Assembly: GCF_000013765.1 (NCBI RefSeq)
Contig: NC_007954.1
Coordinates: forward strand, 1,364,001 to 1,428,000
DNA length: 64,000 nucleotides
From: Shewanella denitrificans OS217
GTDB lineage: Bacteria > Pseudomonadota > Gammaproteobacteria > Enterobacterales > Shewanellaceae
Direction of reading: 5' to 3'
Of this stretch, positions 1 through 7,041 are shown piece by piece. The number at the start of each line of letters is the position of its first letter. Positions within the stretch are counted from its first letter, which is position 1. The notes under the pieces were generated by a model. It searched no databases. It worked only from the letters and a program-made list of their open reading frames with translations, and was not told where the DNA came from. A program made the position numbers and the translations under genes.

Positions 1-1
1 A

Positions 2-3000
2 AATACCCGCTCACTGACGCCAACTGAACGTCAAATCACCAAAGTGTGGGAGTCTGTACTGGGCTGCAAAACACTGAATCACTCCGCTCACTTCTATCAG
101 CTCGGTGGTAATTCGTTACTGCTCCTCAAAGCCCATAATGAGCTGGTACGTGTATTTCAACAGCAGATAGACTTGTCTTTATGTTTACAAAATCCGATAT
201 TGAGTGAATTAGCTGAAGCCATTTCCTCCAGCCAAACAACGGCCACAGTAGAAGAACCGGAAGTTCAGCTAAGTGCACAATCATTATTCCCGCTAACAAC
301 GGAGCAGAAAAGGCTATGGTTAACAGAAATTATCCAGCCATCAATAGCTTATAATATTCCTATTTTTCTCCCAGTGCCGAAGACAATTAACTACGAACAA
401 ATACAAACTACAGTAAACCAATTAGTTAAAGCTAATCCGGCACTTGGATTAAAACTGGTAGAACTAAACGGTGAAGTTAGTCAACAAATCCGTTCAATAG
501 ATGACATTCTAGTTGAACATATATCCGTCAATACCGCACAACTTCAAAAATGCAAAGTAGGACTTGGCCAAAAAGCCATTAATTTGGCTGAAGGTGTAAT
601 GTGCGCTCATTTTATCGAGACAGATACTAGCAATCACTGGCTTGTATTGAATATTCACCATATCTGTTTTGACGGACAGTCGTTGCTTCCTCTGATTACG
701 GCTTTTAATCAGCTACTGTCAGGTCGGAGTATTGAGAGGGATCTAGGTTTCTTTCAACATATTCAATGGCAGCAAACAACTCAGTATAGGGAACTGATAC
801 AGGAGCAAAAAAAGTACTGGCAAGATCGTTTAGCAGCTTTGGAAGCTCCTACTGTCCTACCTTATTTATCTCAACCAAATGAATCAAGAAAATCCAGAAA
901 TCTTAGCATTCCTTTAGATCCAACGTTAGTGGCAAATATTACCCAATTAGCAAGAGAACTGAATACCACCGAGTTCACACTTTGGTCCAGCTTAACAACC
1001 TTACTCCTTGGAAGACTAAATCAGGTAAATTATGCTACTTTAGTCACGCCCGTTGCCAAGCGATTACATGCTTATGAATCAGAGAGTATTGGCTTTTTTG
1101 CCAATACTCTCTTACTGCATTCAGCCTGGACTGAAAGTATTTCCTTTAGAGATTTCATTAGTCAAAAGCACACCGAGATCACTAACGACCTTTGTCATCA
1201 ATTAGTTTCTTTAGGCACTCTGTTGAGCATGCAAAAGCAACAAGGCAAGGAAATAGATACCTTGTCTGAGGTGTTGTTTTCAATGACGAAACCAGAGTTG
1301 GGAAATAATGAGCTTGAAGTGGGAGTGAATCCTGATGTGAAGTTTGATTTGGGTTTAACGTTGTCTTTCTCTACGAAAGGTGATTATGCACAAATTGAAT
1401 ATCGCAAATCAGCCTATAGTATAAATATGCTCGAAAAGACGGTTGAAGCATTATTATTTCTTGCTCAGCAAGTTCATGCAAATCCGGACGTTAGCATTGG
1501 GGCACTGGAGCTTACACAAACAATTACCAAGACAGAACTAGGCTGTTCAAACACATTTTTAAGTGTTCCAAAACAAATTATTAACTTAGCTCATCGGCAT
1601 GAAAATGAAATCGCTGTAACCGACGGGCAAACAGAATTGACTTACCACATGTTGGTAGAATCAGCGCAACGGATGGCTGTACATTTGCAACATGCAGGTA
1701 TTAAAAAAGGCGATCGGGTTGCGGTGTTAGTCAGGCGACAAGCAATGCTACCAGTAACATTATTAGCCATACTTATCACTGGGGCAGTTTATGTGCCCCT
1801 AGACCCAGAATACCCTGTTAGTAGAAATCAGTACATATTATACGATGCCCAGCCGAGTGTGGTTATTTACGATATTCCACCAGACACGTTCAGCGGTGAA
1901 CTTCCTTCAGGTTTGCAGTGGATATCTTTACCTAGTTTATTAAAACCGTTACCAAATATTGAGCTGCAACCGGTAACAATAACGGCGGACGATTTGTCCC
2001 ATATTATTTATACATCTGGTTCGACCGGGCAGCCCAAAGGTGTTGCAATAAGGCACGATGGTCTGGCTTCTCTGCAAGAGTGGGCGAAAAGTGTGTATGT
2101 CCCTGAAGACTTCTCTTTGGTGTATTCAGGCACATCCATTTGCTTTGATCTCTCAGTGTTTGAAATTTTTATCACATGGAGTCTTGGGGGAAGTGTTTAC
2201 TTTGCTGAAAACTCCCTGCAATTAGTTGATGACATGCACAAGCATGCCATTTCGTTGCTCAATGTCGTGCCCTCTATTCTGACTGAAGTATTAAAACATC
2301 AATCTTTATCTTCAAGTATCAGGATTGTCAATCTCGCAGGTGAACCACTTCCACCTTCATTAGCCAAGGCTCTGTATAAGCAATCTGAACACATTCGGGT
2401 ATTCAACCTGTATGGTCCAAGTGAGGATACGACCTATTCCACTTGGTTTGAAGTAGAAAAAGAAAAGTGCGATGACATGTTAATTGGTCAGCCTTTACCA
2501 GGTACACAAGCGATTATTTCTGATCATTCAGGAAGATTATTACCTGACTACTTTGTTGGTGAATTGTATTTGTCCGGAAGAGGCTTAGCCAAGGGATATT
2601 GGAATAAACCCGACCTGAACGAAGAGCGTTTTATCCGCCATAACAACGGTCAGGTGTTTTATAAAACCGGCGATTTGGTACGTCGGGTTGAACAACAGCA
2701 ATTGGAATATATTGGGCGAATTGATGATCAAGTTAAACTCCGTGGATTCCGCATTGAATTGGAAGAGATTAGTCACTTGGTATTAGCCGATGAACAGGTA
2801 TTAGCGTCTTGTACATTGGTTATAAAGCATGATGATACCGACCAAATTGTTTGCTTTTTTGTTAGCGATGAACGTGATGTCAATATCAACCGGCTGAAAG
2901 AAAGGCTGAAGAAAAATTTACCCAACTACATGGTACCGACACATTTTCAACAAATAGAGAAAATGCCTACCACTCCATCGGGTAAACAGGATAAGAAAGC

Positions 3001-3319
3001 TTTGAATACTCTATTTAAGCCTTATTCGAATTGTGCGGTAACCGATGATGAACAAAACCATTCAGAATACGTGCAGTGGTGCTGTTCACAATTCACTTCC
3101 TTTCTACCGGACAAAAAAGTGGGATATGAATCTGACTTCTTCGAGTCAGGGGGGACCCCTTCGTTGGCCAGTTCACTACTAAATCGTATTCGCACTGATT
3201 TTAGCGTCAAGATTTCTTTTGAAAAGCTATCTTCCAATTCAAACCCTGTCTCATTAGGAGAATTAATCGAATCACTTATCGAGCTTCAGGAGGAACTCAA
3301 TAATGAGATCATCATTTAG
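2..3319 (+). CDS. Non-ribosomal peptide synthetase, 3' portion (PCP-C-A-PCP), cut by left edge
   Basis: The reading frame is open from base 2, so the GTG at 44 is not the true start and the gene continues upstream. Counting residues from base 44, a canonical carrier domain (LGGNS, Ser about 24) comes first. A condensation domain follows with HHICFDG at 205-211. An adenylation domain carries YTSGSTGQPKG near 656-666, FDLSVFEIF, NLYGPSE, YKTGDLV, GRIDDQVKLRGFR and PTTPSGKQD. A second carrier domain ends the protein. Aligned by eye to PheA, the adenylation pocket reads DLFNNALTYK, which I recall as an alanine code. There is no thioesterase or reductase domain. In the second carrier, the motif is GGTPS, with Pro where the phosphopantetheine Ser normally sits. 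The final product cannot be named because upstream modules are missing. A MATE exporter follows on the same strand. Confidence 0.95.
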   Translation, partial: NTRSLTPTERQITKVWESVLGCKTLNHSAHFYQLGGNSLLLLKAHNELVRVFQQQIDLSLCLQNPILSELAEAISSSQTTATVEEPEVQLSAQSLFPLTTEQKRLWLTEIIQPSIAYNIPIFLPVPKTINYEQIQTTVNQLVKANPALGLKLVELNGEVSQQIRSIDDILVEHISVNTAQLQKCKVGLGQKAINLAEGVMCAHFIETDTSNHWLVLNIHHICFDGQSLLPLITAFNQLLSGRSIERDLGFFQHIQWQQTTQYRELIQEQKKYWQDRLAALEAPTVLPYLSQPNESRKSRNLSIPLDPTLVANITQLARELNTTEFTLWSSLTTLLLGRLNQVNYATLVTPVAKRLHAYESESIGFFANTLLLHSAWTESISFRDFISQKHTEITNDLCHQLVSLGTLLSMQKQQGKEIDTLSEVLFSMTKPELGNNELEVGVNPDVKFDLGLTLSFSTKGDYAQIEYRKSAYSINMLEKTVEALLFLAQQVHANPDVSIGALELTQTITKTELGCSNTFLSVPKQIINLAHRHENEIAVTDGQTELTYHMLVESAQRMAVHLQHAGIKKGDRVAVLVRRQAMLPVTLLAILITGAVYVPLDPEYPVSRNQYILYDAQPSVVIYDIPPDTFSGELPSGLQWISLPSLLKPLPNIELQPVTITADDLSHIIYTSGSTGQPKGVAIRHDGLASLQEWAKSVYVPEDFSLVYSGTSICFDLSVFEIFITWSLGGSVYFAENSLQLVDDMHKHAISLLNVVPSILTEVLKHQSLSSSIRIVNLAGEPLPPSLAKALYKQSEHIRVFNLYGPSEDTTYSTWFEVEKEKCDDMLIGQPLPGTQAIISDHSGRLLPDYFVGELYLSGRGLAKGYWNKPDLNEERFIRHNNGQVFYKTGDLVRRVEQQQLEYIGRIDDQVKLRGFRIELEEISHLVLADEQVLASCTLVIKHDDTDQIVCFFVSDERDVNINRLKERLKKNLPNYMVPTHFQQIEKMPTTPSGKQDKKALNTLFKPYSNCAVTDDEQNHSEYVQWCCSQFTSFLPDKKVGYESDFFESGGTPSLASSLLNRIRTDFSVKISFEKLSSNSNPVSLGELIESLIELQEELNNEIII

Positions 3320-3409
3320 CCATAGCAAGAGTTATTGATGAGGAAACCCATATGTGCACCAGCAGTCAATGCGTCACCTTCAGTAATAATTATTACTGAA
3401 GGTTGAAAG
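3288..3409 (+). other. Strong Shine-Dalgarno, two coupled mini-ORFs and a 28-bp palindrome between NRPS and exporter
   Basis: AGGAGG at 3288-3293 lies inside the NRPS 3' end, nine bases before ATG at 3303. That ATG opens an 11-codon ORF ending in TGA at 3336-3338, which overlaps ATG 3338 of a 22-codon ORF (TGA at 3404-3406). The last codons of the second ORF fall in a perfect 28-bp palindrome at 3376-3403 (half-site ACCTTCAGTAATAA). The palindrome lacks a T-tract, so it is not a textbook terminator. It may be a leader/attenuator, an operator, or the scar of a lost downstream NRPS gene. Whether either peptide is made is unknown. Confidence 0.4.
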
Positions 3410-3442
3410 ATAATCTTTGAATTATAAAATGAGAAAACGCGA

Positions 3443-4765
3443 ATGGTAGACACCAGTAATTACCGACATTGGATAACAAACGGACTTCCAATATTCATTT
3501 CTATCGGGATTTTTTCAATTAAGGCACTGTGGGATAGCTGGTTGCTCGAATTGCACAGTGCTGAAAGTTTACAAGCATTTGCACTAGTATTTCCGATTAT
3601 CATTCTCGCCAACGTAATTGCATTAGCATTGACAAATGCTGTCATGGGAACAGCATCAACGTGGATGGAAAAAGGGCATATATATGCCAAGGTTTTGCCA
3701 TTTTTTCTATTGGCTGCACTTATACTTGGGGTCGTTATGTCATTGCTTTTGATGATGTTACTCGATCCTCTGATACTCTGGTTCGATGCGGAGAGATACC
3801 GAATAAAATTACATGCTTTTACAGTAAGCCTTATTTTTTGGCTCCCGTTCCAATACACTATAGTATTACTTGGGCAAATATTAAGAGTTGTCGGAAGGTA
3901 TAAATCGTCAAGCCTGATACAAATTCTGGCTTGTGTAGTCGGTTTTGGCATTAGCTATTGGCTAATTGGTGTTAAAACTGAAATTGAGCCACTCAAAAGT
4001 GTTGTTTATTCTAATGCTGCGATTGCAATTTTAGCATTTAGCGGTTTATCAGTATTACTGTTTTCCCACATAAAAAAGAGTAAAGCACATGACACTCCAT
4101 TGGATTTTGGTGCTATCTATAAACGCTTTGCCGAAATCTTCTATACAACGTGCCTAAGCCAATCTATGGCGGTCGTGTTTATTTTCGTGTTGACTAAAAT
4201 ACTCGCTCAGCAAGGAGAAAAAACTATCGAAATATATGCCTACCTAACCCGCATAGAACAATTAATATTGATGTTGTCAGCTGCGTTTATCAGCGTCATG
4301 ATACCCGAAATTAACAAAATGAAAATGAATTCAAATACCTCTTTGATAGATGAATATATTCATCAGGGAACTAAATTTCTGCTTGGGATTGGTGTCATCT
4401 TGGTTAGTATATTATTTGGGTCACTGACCCTTTTTAATTCATTTTCAACATTAGATGGGAAGTTAGACCAGACATTATTGATGTTTGTAGCTCTCTGGAT
4501 TCTTGGTACAGCAATTCAGAGCACAGTGATCTTGTTTTCTCAGTTATTAAATGTGCTTTACTCCCCTCGCGAAGCTATGCGCCTCAACTTTATAAGGTTC
4601 GTTGGTTTGGGCATTCCGATGATAATGCTTGGCAATAATCTGGGAGGAATACTAGGTTTGGCATCATCATTGTTACTACTGCATATTGTATCTTTATATA
4701 TTTCCAGAAGAGGTTTGTTTACAGTTATCAAAGCATCATACATGTTGAACAGCGCGCAAAAATGA
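3443..4765 (+). CDS. MATE/DinF-type multidrug or peptide exporter
   Basis: A 440-residue polytopic membrane protein with about twelve hydrophobic segments and short loops, the size and topology of MATE (multi-antimicrobial extrusion) family antiporters. These use Na+ or H+ gradients to export compounds across the inner membrane. No cleavable signal is seen. It lies 123 bases after the NRPS on the same strand, so export of the NRPS product is a reasonable inference. Members of the wider MOP superfamily, such as polysaccharide flippases, cannot be excluded from the sequence alone. The Shine-Dalgarno before ATG 3443 is weak (GAGAAAA). Base composition is A+T-rich by eye, like the NRPS. Confidence 0.75.
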   Translation: MVDTSNYRHWITNGLPIFISIGIFSIKALWDSWLLELHSAESLQAFALVFPIIILANVIALALTNAVMGTASTWMEKGHIYAKVLPFFLLAALILGVVMSLLLMMLLDPLILWFDAERYRIKLHAFTVSLIFWLPFQYTIVLLGQILRVVGRYKSSSLIQILACVVGFGISYWLIGVKTEIEPLKSVVYSNAAIAILAFSGLSVLLFSHIKKSKAHDTPLDFGAIYKRFAEIFYTTCLSQSMAVVFIFVLTKILAQQGEKTIEIYAYLTRIEQLILMLSAAFISVMIPEINKMKMNSNTSLIDEYIHQGTKFLLGIGVILVSILFGSLTLFNSFSTLDGKLDQTLLMFVALWILGTAIQSTVILFSQLLNVLYSPREAMRLNFIRFVGLGIPMIMLGNNLGGILGLASSLLLLHIVSLYISRRGLFTVIKASYMLNSAQK

Positions 4766-4797
4766 CTAGGCGTTGTCAAAATTAGTGAACCTTCAAC

Positions 4798-5090
4798 ATG
4801 AAAATATCAACATTTAGCGACAGCCAAACCCTAGAAAGCCTTAAGCAAACTGAAGTTGGTACGCCAGTTGAGGGACTGTGCCGTGAGCACGGAATGAGCT
4901 CCGCTATCTTCTACAAATGGTCCGCCAAATATGGTGGCATGGACGCCTCTCCCCTGTGTTATTATTTTTTATGTAACGTGAAGGAACTATAAGCGGGAGT
5001 ATAGGATTTACCGCGAGTAGGAGCTGAACTTACGGATTAATCCGAAGAAACGCTTGAAGCGTGACAAATCGGAGCCAGTGAAATTGTATG
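4798..5090 (+). pseudogene. IS3-family (IS407/IS2-like) transposase remnant: truncated OrfA plus OrfB fragment
   Basis: From 4798 the frame encodes about 50 residues with the IS3 OrfA helix-turn-helix signature (VEGLCREHGMSSAIFYKW, then KYGGMDAS). It then runs into unrelated sequence and stops at 4992. From 5003 a separate stretch reads RIYRE, a TAG stop at 5018-5020, then ELNLRINPKKRLKRDKSEP, which resembles the middle of IS3 OrfB. The catalytic DDE core and both ends are missing, so this is a deleted, non-functional element. It separates the NRPS/exporter block from proB and probably marks an island boundary. Confidence 0.8.
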
Positions 5091-5112
5091 ACTTAATGGG
5101 TGAGGGTGAGTT

Positions 5113-6225
5113 ATGGCGTATCGCCGCGTGGTGATTAAATTGGGGACGTCTGTGTTGACTTCTGGCAGTAAAAAGCTGGATAAGGCGCACATGGTGGAGC
5201 TGGCTCGGCAGATGTCAGTATTGATGAAAGCGGGCGTGGAAGTGGTCTTGTGTACTTCGGGCGCCATAGCCGCTGGGCGCGAGCACTTGTCTTACCCCAT
5301 ATTGCCGGACACCATGGCCCATAAACAGTTATTAGCCGCTGTGGGCCAGAGTCAGTTGATTTTAGCTTGGTCGCAACTGTTTAGCCTCTATGGCATTTAT
5401 GTGGGGCAACTGCTGTTGACCCGTGCAGATCTTGAAGATAGGGAGCGCTACCTCAATGCTCGCGATACCATCAATGCGCTGATAAGTAGCAATATAGTAC
5501 CCATCATCAATGAGAACGATGCGGTCGCCACCAATGAAATTAAAGTGGGTGATAACGACAATTTATCGGCCAGGGCGGCGCTTTTGTGTGACGCGGACTT
5601 GCTTATTTTATTGACGGATCAGAAAGGCTTGTTCGACAGTGACCCAAGGAAAAATCCTGACGCTAAGCTGATTGCTCAAGTGCAAAATATCGATGATAGC
5701 CTGCGATTGTTAGCGGGTGGCTCGGGTACAGCTCTTGGCACGGGTGGCATGGCCACCAAGCTTGAGGCTGCAGACATTGCTCGCCATGCGGGAATTGAAG
5801 TGGTTATCGCCTCTGGTCATCATGAAAATGTGATCATTAAAGTCGTTAATAAAGAAGAATCTGTCGGCACTCATTTTAGCGCCATCGACAGCCCGCTTGA
5901 GAGTCGTAAACAGTGGATATTAGCAGGTCCCGCCGCCAAGGGCTGCTTAGTCATTGATGATGGCGCAGCAAACGCGGTCATTAATCAAGGCCGCAGTTTA
6001 TTGTCTAAAGGGATTATTAGAGCAGAAGGAGAATTTGCTCGTGGGGTGACCCTGCGTATCGTCGACACTCAAGGTAGAACCTTGGGCCGAGGCATAAGTC
6101 GTTATTGTGCTAAAGATGTCAGTCAAATTTGCGGCAAGCATTCCGATGAGATTGAAACGATTCTAGGTTATGATTATGGCGATGCCGTGGTGCACCGCAA
6201 TGACATGGTGGTGCTGGACTGTTAG
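5113..6225 (+). CDS. proB: Glutamate 5-kinase
   Basis: This cytoplasmic enzyme phosphorylates glutamate to gamma-glutamyl phosphate, the first step of proline synthesis, and is normally feedback-inhibited by proline. The 370-residue length fits the long ProB form. An amino-acid-kinase domain (VVIKLGTSVLTSG near residues 5-17, then CTSGAIAAGRE, NENDAVA and LLTDQKGLF) is followed by a C-terminal PUA domain from about residue 275. ATG 5113 follows a G-rich ribosome site (GAGGGTGAG). proA is usually adjacent but is not in this window. The DNA just upstream is a decayed transposase, so the ancestral neighbour may have been lost or moved. The stop codon is copied by short tandem repeats. Confidence 0.97.
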   Translation: MAYRRVVIKLGTSVLTSGSKKLDKAHMVELARQMSVLMKAGVEVVLCTSGAIAAGREHLSYPILPDTMAHKQLLAAVGQSQLILAWSQLFSLYGIYVGQLLLTRADLEDRERYLNARDTINALISSNIVPIINENDAVATNEIKVGDNDNLSARAALLCDADLLILLTDQKGLFDSDPRKNPDAKLIAQVQNIDDSLRLLAGGSGTALGTGGMATKLEAADIARHAGIEVVIASGHHENVIIKVVNKEESVGTHFSAIDSPLESRKQWILAGPAAKGCLVIDDGAANAVINQGRSLLSKGIIRAEGEFARGVTLRIVDTQGRTLGRGISRYCAKDVSQICGKHSDEIETILGYDYGDAVVHRNDMVVLDC

Positions 6226-6355
6226 CAAGTTAGCAAGTTAGCCCGTTGGCAGTTGAGCTAATGGCGTCGAACACGCAGTTGAAAGGAAGCCCAGTTAAAA
6301 CAAAGCTCAGTCGAAATAAAGCTCGGTTGAAACAAAACTCAGCCATAGCAAAGCG
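6217..6355 (+). repeat. Short tandem repeats at and after the proB stop codon
   Basis: The proB stop lies in an 8-bp repeat (GTTAGCAA, two copies and a partial third, about 6221-6243), which places TAG in successive reading frames. Further on, five degenerate 16-bp units run without gaps from 6276 to 6355 (unit 2 is CAGTTAAAACAAAGCT at 6292-6307). The array ends directly at the terminator hairpin. Confidence 0.7.
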
Positions 6356-6383
6356 CCAGTCATGCCGTGACTGGCGCTTTGTT
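6350..6383 (+). terminator. proB: Rho-independent terminator after proB
   Basis: A 13-bp perfect stem (AAAGCGCCAGTCA at 6350-6362 with its complement at 6368-6380) encloses loop TGCCG. It has T residues on the right and A residues on the left, so it could stop transcription from both proB and the convergent small membrane gene. Confidence 0.8.
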
Positions 6384-6415
6384 GTTGAAGGCAAGCAAGC
6401 GTTCAGGATAAAAGC

Positions 6416-6757
6416 TTATTGGGAATAAATGTGGGCGTTTGAGATGGCCCCTAAGGTAATGCGGTTAAACGTTGTGACTCCCCATACCCCTAAAAAAGCC
6501 AGGCTCATCATTACAGAAGCCAAGCGAATGGCTTGGGCGTATTCCATTACGTACGTGAAGTATTTTCGTTGAACTTTATTCGTGAAGTAGACCGCGGGCC
6601 AGATAAAGATGGCAAGGTACATGGCCGGGTATTGGGTTGAGCTATCTCCGTAGAATTTTTCAAAAGTAATGATACTGGCGGTCATCAGCAGAGCCACCAT
6701 TCTTATCTTATGTTCGGTTTGCTCCGAGAGTTTCCATCTGGGCAGTCCAGTTGCCAT
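6416..6757 (-). CDS. Small hypothetical inner-membrane protein
   Basis: A 113-residue protein with three to four hydrophobic segments (MVALLMTASIITF, AMYLAIFIWPAVYF, LASVMMSLAFLGVWGV) and basic loops. I do not recognise the family. Translation is supported by a strong ribosome site, AGGAGGACAC, directly before the ATG. It lies between proB (convergent) and dnaK (divergent). Function is unknown; nothing links it to the chaperones beyond position. Confidence 0.7.
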   Translation of the reverse strand: MATGLPRWKLSEQTEHKIRMVALLMTASIITFEKFYGDSSTQYPAMYLAIFIWPAVYFTNKVQRKYFTYVMEYAQAIRLASVMMSLAFLGVWGVTTFNRITLGAISNAHIYSQ

Positions 6758-6891
6758 GTGTCCTCCTAATCTTATAGTGATTAATCCGTCAACACCTCCT
6801 TAGTTATAATGCGATTTTGCTGTATTTTCAACCTATCAATGGCATGAGTGACACTTTGTTTAATCATTTTAGATAATTTTTTACTTTAACC

Positions 6892-6919
6892 CTTGTATTC
6901 GATTCCCCTGTCCCAATAT
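6892..6919 (+). promoter_or_regulatory. dnaK: Candidate sigma-32 promoter 1 for dnaK
   Basis: CTTGTAT at 6892-6898 and CCCAATAT at 6912-6919 are separated by 13 bases, close to the RpoH consensus CTTGAAA and CCCCATnT. It lies about 120 bases before the dnaK start. Confidence 0.55.
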
Positions 6920-6968
6920 AGGGTACTAAGGAAGATATGAGCGGCATTCATTAAATCAGGCTTGCGCA

Positions 6969-6997
6969 CTTGAAAAGCGCAACCCCGCGCCCCATAT
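6969..6997 (+). promoter_or_regulatory. dnaK: Near-perfect sigma-32 promoter 2 for dnaK
   Basis: CTTGAAA at 6969-6975 and CCCCATAT at 6990-6997 with a 14-base spacer match the heat-shock sigma factor consensus exactly. Its start would lie about 35-40 bases before ATG 7042. Confidence 0.85.
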
Positions 6998-7041
6998 CCA
7001 TAAACAGTAAACAAAATTAAATTGAACTACCGGAGAACCTC

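Noticed and set aside
3460..3951. Long minus-strand ORF opposite the MATE gene
   Set aside because: The plus-strand frame has clear membrane-protein character; the antisense frame has no ribosome site or family features.
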